Source of the DNA: Syntrophomonadaceae bacterium
GTDB taxonomy: Bacteria > Bacillota > Syntrophomonadia > Syntrophomonadales > Syntrophothermaceae
Length of the DNA stretch: 9,395 bases
Direction of reading: 5' to 3'
Assembly (NCBI GenBank): GCA_029907055.1
Contig: JARYMO010000047.1
Location: 1 to 9,395, forward strand
In this document: positions 1 through 6,584 of the stretch, piece by piece
How the letters are laid out: each line of letters starts with the position of its first letter
How positions within the stretch are numbered: position 1 is the stretch's first letter
Translations under genes and position numbers: made by a program
Notes under the pieces: model-generated
Seen by the model: the letters and a program-made list of their open reading frames with translations, nothing else
Databases searched by the model: none
What the model was told of the DNA's origin: nothing

Positions 1-1643
1 ACGCGCGGCAGGGCCTTCTCCATCTCCGCGCGCAGGGCCAGGAAGAGCTCGTGCTCCAGGGCACACAGCCGCTCGCGCGCTCCCAGGATGCGGTCCTCGT
101 AGGCCTTGAGCTCGTCGGTGATGTAGCGCTCGGCGTTGACGAGGGTCTGCTTGCGCACGTAGTGCGGCGGCACCAGGTCCGCGTTGGCGCGGGTGACCTC
201 CAGGTAGTACCCGAACACGCGGTTGAAGCCCACCTTGAGCGACTTGATGCCGGTGCGCTCGCGCTCCCGGCGCTCGAATTCCAGCAGCCATTCCTGCCCG
301 TGGAACGCCAGCTGGCGCAGCTCGTCGACCTGGCGGTCAAACCCGGCCCGGATGACCCCGCCCTCCCGCGAAGTGGCGGGCGGGTTTTCTTCCAGTGCGC
401 GGTCCAGCAGTTCCCGCAGCTCGTCGAGCGGGTCGGAGCGCCCCGCGTCAGCCAGCAGGACGGCCGACGCACCGGCCAACCCGGCCAGGATACCCGGCAC
501 CGCGGCCAGCGAGGCGTGCAGGGCACGCGCCTCCCGGGGCTGGATGCTCCCACTGCTGATGCGCGCCGCCAGCCGCTCCAGGTCGTGCACCTCGGCCAGG
601 CTGCGCCGCACTTCGCTCCTCCACACCGGTTTCTGCACCAGCTCTTCCACCGCGTCCAGTCGCTGCGCAATCCGTGCCACGTCCAGCAGGGGCCGTTCCA
701 GCCACTGCCGCAGCAGGCGGCGCCCCATGGACGTCACGCACAGGTCCAGCACCCACAGCAGGGAGCCTTCCCGCGTGCCGTCGCGCGCGGTGCGGGTCAG
801 CTCCAGGCTGCGCCGGGTGCTCATGTCCATCCCCAGCACGTCCTGCGCCGAGTAGCGGACGATGCCCCGGATGTGGGAAAGCGCGCCCTTCTGCGTCTCG
901 TTCAAGAAGGCGGTCACTGCTCCCGCTGCGATGGTGGCCAGGGGAGCGTCCTGCAGGCCGAACGCCTCCAGCCCGTCCACGGCGAAGTAGTCACAGATGG
1001 CCCGCTGGGCCCGGGCCAGCTCGTAGCTGCCCGGGTCCACCTCCGTGATGGCCAGCCCGGGGGCACGCTCGGCGTATTCGTACAGCAGGGATTCCTGCCC
1101 GGTGCGTGCCGGCACCAGGGCCTCCACCGGCTGCAGGCGGTAGAGCTCGCTCATGGCCTGGCTGCGCCAGTCCTGCCCGCTCACCTCGGTGACCAGGAAC
1201 TCCCCGGTCGATACGTCTACCGCGGCCAGGGCGGCGCGTTCCTCTGTTTCCACCAGCGCCACCAGGTAGTTGTTGCGCCCCTCGTCCAGCATGGCGGGAT
1301 CCAGCACGGTGCCCGGAGTGACCACCCGGACCACCTCCCGCCGCACCAGCCCCCGGGCCCCCGCCGGGTCCTCCACCTGTTCACAGATGGCCACCCGGTA
1401 GCCCCGCTCGATGAGGCGGGCAATGTAGGTGTCGGCCGAGTGGCAGGGGACCCCGCACATCGGCACCCGGCCGTCGGGGCCGCCGTCGCGGGCGGTGAGC
1501 ACGATGTCCAGCGCCCGGGCGGCGGTCACCGCGTCGTCGAAGAACATCTCGTAGAAGTCGCCGAGACGGAAGAAGAGGATGGCGTCGGGATACTGCGCCT
1601 TTATCTCCCTGTACTGCTGCATCATGGGGGTCGACTTGCTCAC
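1..1643 (-). CDS. mutS: DNA mismatch repair protein MutS (N-terminal 547 residues, cut by left window edge)
   Basis: MutS recognises mismatches and small loops in newly replicated DNA and recruits MutL. The reading frame is open to the left edge. It opens with the family hallmark TPMMQQY (residues 5-11) and then FFRLGDFYEMF (24-34), which carries the Phe-Tyr-Glu (30-32) that inserts at the mismatch. Further family segments are CGVPCHS and the YLVALVETEERAALAAVDVS stretch of the connector region, then the core/clamp helices with RRSLELTRT and the FGYYLEVT motif. About 547 residues are present; MutS is usually about 850, so the Walker A/B ATPase domain lies outside the window. The start chosen is GTG at 1643, with GGAGG at 1653-1657 nine bases upstream; it gives the expected short N-terminus. 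It is the third gene after miaB and the ylbF-like gene. A hairpin in the 73-base gap before it may tune its expression. The family call is near certain. Confidence 0.97.
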   Translation of the reverse strand, partial: MSKSTPMMQQYREIKAQYPDAILFFRLGDFYEMFFDDAVTAARALDIVLTARDGGPDGRVPMCGVPCHSADTYIARLIERGYRVAICEQVEDPAGARGLVRREVVRVVTPGTVLDPAMLDEGRNNYLVALVETEERAALAAVDVSTGEFLVTEVSGQDWRSQAMSELYRLQPVEALVPARTGQESLLYEYAERAPGLAITEVDPGSYELARAQRAICDYFAVDGLEAFGLQDAPLATIAAGAVTAFLNETQKGALSHIRGIVRYSAQDVLGMDMSTRRSLELTRTARDGTREGSLLWVLDLCVTSMGRRLLRQWLERPLLDVARIAQRLDAVEELVQKPVWRSEVRRSLAEVHDLERLAARISSGSIQPREARALHASLAAVPGILAGLAGASAVLLADAGRSDPLDELRELLDRALEENPPATSREGGVIRAGFDRQVDELRQLAFHGQEWLLEFERRERERTGIKSLKVGFNRVFGYYLEVTRANADLVPPHYVRKQTLVNAERYITDELKAYEDRILGARERLCALEHELFLALRAEMEKALPR

Positions 1644-1652
1644 CGCTGCAGT

Positions 1653-1657
1653 CCTCC
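1653..1657 (-). promoter_or_regulatory. Shine-Dalgarno of mutS
   Basis: GGAGG on the minus strand, nine bases before the GTG at 1641-1643. It supports that GTG as the start rather than the downstream ATG codons (MM, residues 7-8), which are poorly spaced from it. Confidence 0.75.
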
Positions 1658-1676
1658 CATCAGGCCCCAAAAGCAA

Positions 1677-1702
1677 GGGCTCGGGGCGCGCGCCCCAAGC
1701 CC
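1677..1702 (-). terminator. GC-rich hairpin between the ylbF-like gene and mutS (possible attenuator or partial terminator)
   Basis: On the minus strand an 11-bp stem (GGGCTTGGGGC with GCCCCGAGCCC, one G-U pair) closes a GCGC loop and is followed by TTGCTTTTGGGG, a broken U-rich run. It lies entirely in the 73-base gap, after the ylbF-like stop and before the mutS Shine-Dalgarno. The interrupted T run suggests partial rather than full termination. An RNA processing or stability role is an equal alternative. Confidence 0.5.
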
Positions 1703-1716
1703 CGGCCGGACTGTGC

Positions 1717-2100
1717 CTAGCTGCATCCTCCTCCGCAGCCGTCGCAGCCGGAGGAACACGCCCCTGCGCCGGAGATGCCCTGGTTCAGGCTGAAGTGCAC
1801 GGCGCGCATCAGGTTCTCGAAGCTCTCCTGGGCGGCGATCATCTCTCCCACCAGGGGGTTGGCCCGCAGCGCGGCATTGGCGTTGGCCAGGGCCTGCCGT
1901 TCCTCCTCGGTAATCACCTGGCCCGCCTCCTGCTTCGCCAGCAGTTGAGAGCGGTGGCGCTGGAAGTCCATTACCATGCCCAGCGCGGTTTCGTCCCGCT
2001 GCACCTCGTTCTGCGCCCGCTGCATCCGCTCCCATTCCTGGCTGCGCCCGATGTTCTGGCCCAGGTCCAGGGCCTGCCGGATGATCTCGTCACGTTGCAT
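1717..2100 (-). CDS. YlbF/YmcA-family (RicF-like) regulator with cysteine-rich C-terminus
   Basis: A 127-residue soluble protein of the YlbF/YmcA (Com_YlbF) family. The helical core matches the family: N-terminal IIRQALDLGQNIG, central VMDFQRHRSQLLAKQEAG, then a NPLVGEMIAAQESFENLM helix. In Bacillus subtilis, YlbF (RicF), YmcA (RicA) and YaaT (RicT) form a complex that influences RNase Y-dependent mRNA maturation, competence, sporulation and biofilm formation, and the complex carries iron-sulfur clusters. This protein ends in a glycine-rich tail with Cys115, Cys119, Cys122 and Cys126 (CX3CX2CX3C), well placed for a metal or Fe-S site; that is inference. The ATG at 2100 lies inside the end of miaB (11-base overlap), so translation is probably coupled; AAGGA lies upstream. 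A 73-base gap separates it from mutS. Whether it is the functional RicF or a paralogue cannot be told from this window. Confidence 0.85.
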   Translation of the reverse strand: MQRDEIIRQALDLGQNIGRSQEWERMQRAQNEVQRDETALGMVMDFQRHRSQLLAKQEAGQVITEEERQALANANAALRANPLVGEMIAAQESFENLMRAVHFSLNQGISGAGACSSGCDGCGGGCS

Positions 2101-3490
2101 ATTCTCGCTTCCTTTCTGCCTCGCTCGTCAGGGGCGGGGCCGGGCCGCCGCCCTCCTGCGCCGTCAACTGTCCCACCAGGGTGAAGGTCTGGGCGCGCAC
2201 CACCCGCACCGCCACCACGGTTCCGGTGAGGTGCTCAGGGCCCTCGAACACCACGATGCGGTTGGAGCGCGTGCGCCCGGTCAGCCGCTCCGGGTTGGTG
2301 CGGCTGGGCCCTTCCACCAGCACCTCCACCTGCCTGCCCTGCAGCTGCTGGTTGATGGCCAGGGCAATCCCGTACTGCACGCGGTTCAGCGCCGCCAGCC
2401 GCTCGCGCTTGACGGCCAGCGGCACCTGCAGCGGCATGGCCGCCGCCCGTGTCCCGGCCCGGGGGGAGTACATGAAGGTGAAGGCGCCGTCGAAACGGAT
2501 GCGCTGCACCGCGTCCAGCGTGTCAGCGAAGTCCTCGTCACTCTCCCCCGGAAACCCGACAATGAGGTCAGAGGTGACGGCTACCCCCGGTACCGTTTCG
2601 CGCATGCGCTCAACCAGCTCGAAGTACTGCTGCCGCGTGTAGCCGCGGTTCATCGCCTGCAGCACGCGGTCGCTGCCCGCCTGCAGCGGCGCGTGCACGT
2701 GCTCGCACACCGCCGGCAGCCGGCGGATGGCCTCCAGCAGTCGTTGCGACATGTCGCGGGGGTGGGATGTCGTGAACCGCAGCCGGCACAGGCCGTCCAC
2801 CCCCTGCACCATGGCCAGCAGGTCGGCAAAATCGACCGGCGGTTCCAACCCCCGTCCATAGGAGTTGACGTTCTGTCCCAGCAGGGTGACCTCCCGCACG
2901 CCGGCCGCCACCAGGCCCCTGACCTCTTCCACCACCGCCTGCGGATGGCGGCTGCGCTCGCGTCCGCGCGTGTAGGGGACCACGCAGTAGGAGCAGAAGT
3001 TGTTGCAGCCGTACATGATATTGACGAACGCTCCCACCCCTGGACGCCTGCGCGCCGGCAGCCCTTCCACCACCGCACCGGCCTGGTCCCACACCGCTTC
3101 CGTGTAGCCTGCCGGGCCCGCCTCTGCCTCGGCCAACAGCCGTGGCAGTTCGTGCAGGTTGTGGGTGCCGAAGACGATGTCCACCACTCCCATGCGCCGC
3201 AGGCGCGCTCGCACATCCGCCATCTGGGCCATGCATCCTCCGAAGGCGATGAGCAGGCCGGGCCGTTCCCGTTTGAGAGCCTTGAGCTCCCCCAGCTTGC
3301 CGTACACCTTGTTCTCGGCGGAATGCCTGACACTGCAGGTGTTGAAGATGACCAGGTCGGCCTCCTCCACCTGCCCTTCCCGGTACCCCGCGGCTTCCAC
3401 CAGGCCCGCCAGCGTTTCGCTGTCGCGTTCGTTCATCTGGCACCCGTAGGTGAGGATGGCGTAACGTCGCCCTGCCGCAGCTCCTGTCAC
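2090..3490 (-). CDS. miaB: tRNA-2-methylthio-N6-dimethylallyladenosine synthase MiaB
   Basis: A radical SAM methylthiotransferase that adds a methylthio group to i6A37 of tRNAs reading UNN codons. With the start used here it is 466 residues, close to the usual 440-510. Domain order is complete. The N-terminal MTTase domain has cluster ligands Cys17 (YGCQMNERDSE), Cys52 (NTCSVR) and Cys86 (GGCMAQ). The radical SAM core has CX3CX2C at Cys162, Cys166 and Cys169, followed by VVPYTRGRERSR, which favours MiaB over RimO or MtaB. A C-terminal TRAM domain follows (about 395-460). The frame stays open to 3772, but the extra N-terminus is not family-like. GTG at 3490 is preceded by AAGGAGG (3501-3507) and starts just before RRYAILTYGC. 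A TATAAT box lies just upstream. It is the first gene of miaB-ylbF-mutS and overlaps the next gene by 11 bases. Confidence 0.96.
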   Translation of the reverse strand: MTGAAAGRRYAILTYGCQMNERDSETLAGLVEAAGYREGQVEEADLVIFNTCSVRHSAENKVYGKLGELKALKRERPGLLIAFGGCMAQMADVRARLRRMGVVDIVFGTHNLHELPRLLAEAEAGPAGYTEAVWDQAGAVVEGLPARRRPGVGAFVNIMYGCNNFCSYCVVPYTRGRERSRHPQAVVEEVRGLVAAGVREVTLLGQNVNSYGRGLEPPVDFADLLAMVQGVDGLCRLRFTTSHPRDMSQRLLEAIRRLPAVCEHVHAPLQAGSDRVLQAMNRGYTRQQYFELVERMRETVPGVAVTSDLIVGFPGESDEDFADTLDAVQRIRFDGAFTFMYSPRAGTRAAAMPLQVPLAVKRERLAALNRVQYGIALAINQQLQGRQVEVLVEGPSRTNPERLTGRTRSNRIVVFEGPEHLTGTVVAVRVVRAQTFTLVGQLTAQEGGGPAPPLTSEAERKREYAT

Positions 3491-3500
3491 TGTCTCGTCG

Positions 3501-3507
3501 CCTCCTT
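3501..3507 (-). promoter_or_regulatory. Shine-Dalgarno that sets the miaB start
   Basis: AAGGAGG on the minus strand, ten bases before GTG 3488-3490. It argues against the longer open frame to 3772, which would run through the promoter and the divergent small gene. Confidence 0.8.
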
Positions 3508-3521
3508 CCGCGGCACCTACT

Positions 3522-3550
3522 ATTATACCCTTGCCCGGGGCAAAAGTAAC
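3522..3550 (-). promoter_or_regulatory. Promoter of the miaB-ylbF-mutS unit with a palindrome in the spacer
   Basis: A perfect -10 box, TATAAT, is read on the minus strand at 3527-3522, in the context GGTATAATAG that also occurs before guaB. A -35 match near 3545-3550 is weak (GTTACT, 17-base spacing). The spacer holds a 13-base palindrome, TTGCCC-G-GGGCAA (3531-3543), which could be an operator or chance. The -10 lies about 30 bases upstream of the miaB start codon. Confidence 0.65.
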
Positions 3551-3566
3551 CCTGCGCACGCCGTCG

Positions 3567-3595
3567 TTGTGCCGCGGGAGGCCTTCGGGTACAAT
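3567..3595 (+). promoter_or_regulatory. Promoter of the plus-strand small gene
   Basis: TTGTGC (3567-3572), a 17-base spacer and TACAAT (3590-3595) form a reasonable sigma-A type promoter. A start near 3602 would give a leader of about 28 bases containing AAGGAG. It is divergent from the miaB promoter; the two -10 boxes are about 60 bases apart. Confidence 0.6.
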
Positions 3596-3629
3596 GGGAT
3601 GGAGCACTACACGGGAAGGAGCAGGTGCA

Positions 3630-3848
3630 GTGTCCGACAAGTACACCATCATCTCCACGCACAAGAAGTTCTCCATCGCCCGCTGCAACCTCCCCACCAG
3701 GTCGGTGGAAGGGATGTCGCAGTACGCCCTGTTGATCCCCCTGGGAGGAGGCATGGTCCGGGAAGTGGCCACCTTCTACGCAGCCACCTACGAGGATGCC
3801 GACGTCCAGGGGCTGGAGCTGGCCAAGGCCAACAACCTCTACCCGTAG
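3630..3848 (+). CDS. Small protein of unknown function, 72 residues
   Basis: I do not recognise this protein. It is the only plus-strand gene in the window. The start is GTG at 3630 with AAGGAG at 3616-3621, eight bases upstream; the same frame is open back to 3531 but that would include the promoter. Evidence for coding is good: 66 of 72 sense codons end in G or C, and it has its own promoter, a Shine-Dalgarno and a strong hairpin behind it. The product is soluble-looking and mixed: a basic N-terminus (KYTIISTHKKFSIARC), a hydrophobic stretch with a glycine run (YALLIPLGGGM, about 32-42), then an acidic, helix-prone C-terminus (YEDADVQGLELAKANN). There is one cysteine (Cys19), no signal peptide and no clear membrane segment. 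It is divergent from miaB and convergent with the DUF47 gene, so neighbours do not point to a function. Confidence 0.7.
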   Translation: MSDKYTIISTHKKFSIARCNLPTRSVEGMSQYALLIPLGGGMVREVATFYAATYEDADVQGLELAKANNLYP

Positions 3849-3875
3849 CCTGCCCCGTTCGCCTGGTCAGGCAGG

Positions 3876-3914
3876 CACGAAGGACCGCTTCCCCCGTGGA
3901 AGCGGTCCTTCGTG
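3876..3914 (+). terminator. Perfect 17-bp hairpin after the small gene, no U tract
   Basis: CACGAAGGACCGCTTCC (3876-3892) is fully complementary to 3898-3914 around a five-base loop. It begins 27 bases after the stop of the small gene. There is no T run on either strand, so it is not a canonical intrinsic terminator. Its place between convergent genes suggests a transcript end or 3' protection for one or both. Confidence 0.6.
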
Positions 3915-4081
3915 TTGACACGGCCCGGCGACCCGCCGCGCCAGCTTCGCCCTCGCACACTTCCCCGCCGCGGCCCACCGGCCCTTCGCCGCCTTGCGCC
4001 AGCCGGGGTGAAACGGGAGCCGCACCCCGCCGCCGCTCAGCCTGCCGCAGGGAGCTGAAACGAGAAGAGCGTCCCCTTGTT

Positions 4082-4708
4082 TCAGGAGTACTTCATGCAG
4101 ATGTTGCCGATGACGTCGCCGACCTCTTCGCAGTAGTCCATGGCGGTCTCGATGTGCTCGTAGACCTCCTTGTACTTGATGACCTGGATGGCGTCGCGCT
4201 CGGCCTCGAACAGCTGGGCCACGGCGCGCCGGTACATCGAGTCCTCCTTGCGCTCCAGCGTCTTGATGCGCTCCACGCACTGCAGGATGGCCATCTTGTG
4301 CTTCTCCACGTTCTCCAGCATCGCGAAGGCCTTCTCCTGCTCGGCCAGGGCCTCGCGCAGCAGCTGCACCATGTCCTTGACCGTCTGGTTGGGCTGGGCG
4401 GCCTTGTAGAGGATCATGCGGTCGATGATGCCCGTGATGTAGTTGAGGGTGGCAGCCAGCCGGTGGGCAAGCTTGAAGGCGTCCTCGCGGTCAAAGGGGA
4501 GGATGAAGCTGGTGTTCAGGCGTTCCACCAGCTCCTGGATGATGCGGTCCCCCTCGTGTTCCATTTCGGTCAGCTCCGCCATCTTGGTGTCCAGGTGGGA
4601 ATAATCCTGCACCACGTCGGCCAGGATGTCACCCCCGCGGACTACCATGCGGGAACTCTCCTTGTACAGCCGGAACAGGTCGACGTCCTTCTTGCCGAAC
4701 CACTTCAC
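4082..4708 (-). CDS. DUF47 family (PhoU-like) protein, putative accessory of a PiT phosphate transporter
   Basis: A 208-residue all-helical cytoplasmic protein, normal length for DUF47 (about 205-215). Family signs are the N-terminal WFGKKDVDLFRLY, the acidic metal-site motif EMEHEGD (48-54), TSFILPFDREDAF (67-78), and the C-terminal acidic helix EVYEHIETAMDYCEEVGDVI (181-200). PhoU-like folds bind metal clusters through such E/D motifs. DUF47 genes often sit next to a PiT-type low-affinity phosphate permease and are thought to modulate it; no permease gene is seen here. GTG at 4708 is used: AAGGAG (4719-4724) lies ten bases upstream and the product then begins like the family. The frame extends to 4819 but that part lies inside degV. 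The start is seven bases after the degV stop, so translation is probably coupled. A 7-bp inverted repeat (CTGAAAC/GTTTCAG, 4055-4085) spans its stop codon. Confidence 0.9.
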   Translation of the reverse strand: MKWFGKKDVDLFRLYKESSRMVVRGGDILADVVQDYSHLDTKMAELTEMEHEGDRIIQELVERLNTSFILPFDREDAFKLAHRLAATLNYITGIIDRMILYKAAQPNQTVKDMVQLLREALAEQEKAFAMLENVEKHKMAILQCVERIKTLERKEDSMYRRAVAQLFEAERDAIQVIKYKEVYEHIETAMDYCEEVGDVIGNICMKYS

Positions 4709-4715
4709 CGCGCGC

Positions 4716-5564
4716 TCACTCCTTGCCGGGAAAGAATATGGCCACCGTGCCCGGCCCCACGTGCGAGCCGATGACCGGCCCGATGTCGCTGACGATGACC
4801 TCCGCGGCCCCGAAATCATCCAGGAACGCGGACCTGACCGCCTGCGCCTGTTCCGGGGCGTCGGCGTGGCTGACCGCCACCGTCTGTCCCTGCAGCTGCC
4901 CGGCCTCCCGCTGCACCACCTGCAGGAGGCGCCGCAGTGCCCCGCGACGCCCGCGCGCCCGTTCGTAAGGCTCGATGACCCCCTGGGGATTCACGTGCAG
5001 GATGGGCTTGATGTCCAGCACGTTGCCCATCAGCGCTTGGCTGCGCGTCACCCGCCCCCCTTTGAGGAGGTACTCCAGCGTGTCCAGGGTGAAGAAACAG
5101 CGCATGCGCTGGCGCAGGGCCAGCACTTCCGCCACCACCTGGCCGGCGGCCAGGCCCTGCCGGGCCAGGCGCGCGGCGTGCAGCACCAGCAGCCCCTGCC
5201 CCAGGGAAGCCTTCAGGGAATCGATGACCACCAGCCGCTGGGGATCGGGAAGCTGCGCCCGGGCCAGTTCCGCCGTCTGCACGGTGCCGGTCATGCCCGA
5301 AGAGAGGTGGATGGCTACCGCCTCGCCTCCGCCGTCCAGCGCTTCCCGGTAGCAGCGGATCATCTCCTCCAGCGGGGGCTGGGAGGTGGTGGGCAGCACC
5401 GGGCTGCTCTTCATCCAGCGGTAGAAGGCGTGCGCGTCCAGCCCCGCCGGGTCCCACTCGCTCTGGCCCGCGTACACGGGCATGTGCACCAGGCTGATGC
5501 CGTACTCCTCCAGCAGCGGCCCGGGCAGGTCGCAGCAGTTGTCGCTGATGATGCGCACCGGCAC
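4716..5564 (-). CDS. DegV family fatty-acid-binding protein
   Basis: A 282-residue protein of the DegV family, the expected length. Family members bind a single fatty acid; in Gram-positive bacteria FakB proteins present it to the kinase FakA for phosphorylation. Visible motifs: IISDNCCDLP (5-14, family TDSTCDLP-like), TSQPP (60-64), SSGMTGT (88-94) at the ligand pocket, TLEYLLKGGRV (162-172) and the C-terminal IGPVIGSHVGPGTVAIFF (261-278). The N-terminal motif has Asn9-Cys10-Cys11 where Ser-Thr-Cys is usual. The start chosen is GTG at 5564, eight bases after GGAGG (5573-5577). A longer frame to 5738 lies inside the upstream gene and is unlike the family. It begins 23 bases after the radical SAM stop and ends seven bases before the DUF47 start. 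No FakA-like kinase is in view, so a FakB role is inference. Confidence 0.93.
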   Translation of the reverse strand: MPVRIISDNCCDLPGPLLEEYGISLVHMPVYAGQSEWDPAGLDAHAFYRWMKSSPVLPTTSQPPLEEMIRCYREALDGGGEAVAIHLSSGMTGTVQTAELARAQLPDPQRLVVIDSLKASLGQGLLVLHAARLARQGLAAGQVVAEVLALRQRMRCFFTLDTLEYLLKGGRVTRSQALMGNVLDIKPILHVNPQGVIEPYERARGRRGALRRLLQVVQREAGQLQGQTVAVSHADAPEQAQAVRSAFLDDFGAAEVIVSDIGPVIGSHVGPGTVAIFFPGKE

Positions 5565-5587
5565 CAGGCTCACCTCCAATCGCGGCT

Positions 5588-6469
5588 CTAGAGGCCCCGC
5601 ATGTACTCTGGCCGCAGGTAGCGCTGGTCCTGCTGGTGGAGGATGCCGCCGATGAGGGCCAGCATCTGCGCCTTGTCCCGCTGCAGCCGTCCCTTGATGG
5701 GCAGGTAGTTGGAGGCATGGTTGCTGCGGAATTCGCACTCGTCTACTTCCAGGTGGGAGACCAGTTCCTCCATCTCCTGCAGGATCTCGAACGGCTCCGG
5801 CAGCCTGAATTTCCCGCTCTGGATGCGCCGGTGCAGGACGGTTCCCGGCACCACCATCAGGGTGAGCGCGGAGAGGAAGTCGGGGTTGATGTCGTTGCAG
5901 ATGCGGGCCGTTTCCCGCGCGTGCCGCAACGACGGCTCGCCGCTGCCGGCCAGCCCCAACAGGACGGTGACCGACAGCTGGATGCCTGAGCGCACCACCT
6001 TCTGACCCGCGGCTGCCATTTCCTCGTAGCTGACCCCCTTGCGGATGTCGGCCAGCAGTTCCCGGTCCCCGGTTTCTACCCCCAGGTAGGCGATGGTCAG
6101 GCCAGCCTTCTTGAGTTCGAGCAGTTCTCCGTCCTCCTTGCCCAGGATGCTCTGCGGCCCGGCGTAGATGCCGACGTGCCGCAGGTACGGGAACTGCCGT
6201 TTCAGTTCGGCCAGTATCTCCAGCAGGTCAGTGGTATCCATGGCCAGCGCGTCACCGTCAGCCAGGAAGACCTTGAGCAGGTCAGGGCCGTAGTACAGCC
6301 TGGCCATGCGGATGTCGGCCCTGATCTCCTCCACCGAGCGCACCCGGTACTTCTTGTCCTTGTACATGCCGCAGAACGTGCAGCGGTTGTGGGAACATCC
6401 CACGGTGCACTGCAGGATATAGCTGCGCGCCTCGCTGGGCGGGCGGTAGATGTTGCCTTCGTAACGCAT
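5588..6469 (-). CDS. Radical SAM protein of unknown substrate (COG1032/Elp3-like superfamily)
   Basis: A 293-residue radical SAM protein lacking a recognisable B12-binding or TRAM domain. The cluster motif is CSHNRCTFC, with Cys25, Cys30 and Cys33, so the spacing is CX4CX2C instead of the canonical CX3CX2C; Cys21 lies four residues before Cys25. Other core signatures are FLADGDALAMDT (68-79), YAGPQSIL (101-108), YLGVETGD (128-135) and VTVLLGLAGSGE (167-178), matching strand and SAM-binding positions of this superfamily. From memory such short proteins, annotated only as 'radical SAM protein', recur in Clostridia; their substrate is unknown to me. ATG at 6469 has GAGG seven bases upstream (6477-6480). 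No strong promoter is visible: a weak TAAACT at 6511-6506 is the best -10. It leads the radical SAM-degV-DUF47 unit. Confidence 0.88.
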   Translation of the reverse strand: MRYEGNIYRPPSEARSYILQCTVGCSHNRCTFCGMYKDKKYRVRSVEEIRADIRMARLYYGPDLLKVFLADGDALAMDTTDLLEILAELKRQFPYLRHVGIYAGPQSILGKEDGELLELKKAGLTIAYLGVETGDRELLADIRKGVSYEEMAAAGQKVVRSGIQLSVTVLLGLAGSGEPSLRHARETARICNDINPDFLSALTLMVVPGTVLHRRIQSGKFRLPEPFEILQEMEELVSHLEVDECEFRSNHASNYLPIKGRLQRDKAQMLALIGGILHQQDQRYLRPEYMRGL

Positions 6470-6537
6470 GCTTACACCTCACGGATTGGATTGATGTCCC
6501 TACTCAGTTTACACAATAACCGTCCGGCAGGAAAACG

Positions 6538-6559
6538 CAAACCCCGCCGACGGGGTTTG
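6538..6559 (-). terminator. Intrinsic terminator of the guaB-thioesterase-mgtC unit
   Basis: CAAACCCCG, a four-base loop, and CGGGGTTTG form a perfect 9-bp stem; on the minus strand it is followed by CGTTTTCC, a short U run. It lies about 80 bases after the mgtC-like stop and before the radical SAM gene. Confidence 0.8.
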
Positions 6560-6584
6560 TGGGCCTGCTGACACGGGCAAGCAA

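Noticed and set aside
51..1793. Long plus-strand open frame opposite mutS
   Set aside because: It is antisense to an unmistakable MutS frame, rich in His, Gln, Arg and Pro, with no recognisable domain; a product of high GC.
3491..3772. N-terminal extension of MiaB
   Set aside because: It would read through the -10 box, the Shine-Dalgarno and the divergent small gene, and adds sequence not seen in MiaB proteins.
3915..3920. Consensus TTGACA right after the 17-bp hairpin
   Set aside because: No -10-like hexamer follows at 16-18 bases (the region is GC-rich), and no plus-strand gene starts downstream.
3849..4081. A further gene in the convergent gap
   Set aside because: Apart from the hairpin, open frames here lack a Shine-Dalgarno and any family-like sequence.
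4055..4085. CTGAAAC/GTTTCAG inverted repeat across the DUF47 stop as a terminator
   Set aside because: The stem is 7 bp with a 17-base loop and no U run; too weak to annotate.
1976..4774. 932-codon plus-strand open frame
   Set aside because: It runs antisense through miaB and the DUF47 gene and across promoters and the hairpin at 3876. No domain is visible; the length comes from GC-rich third positions.
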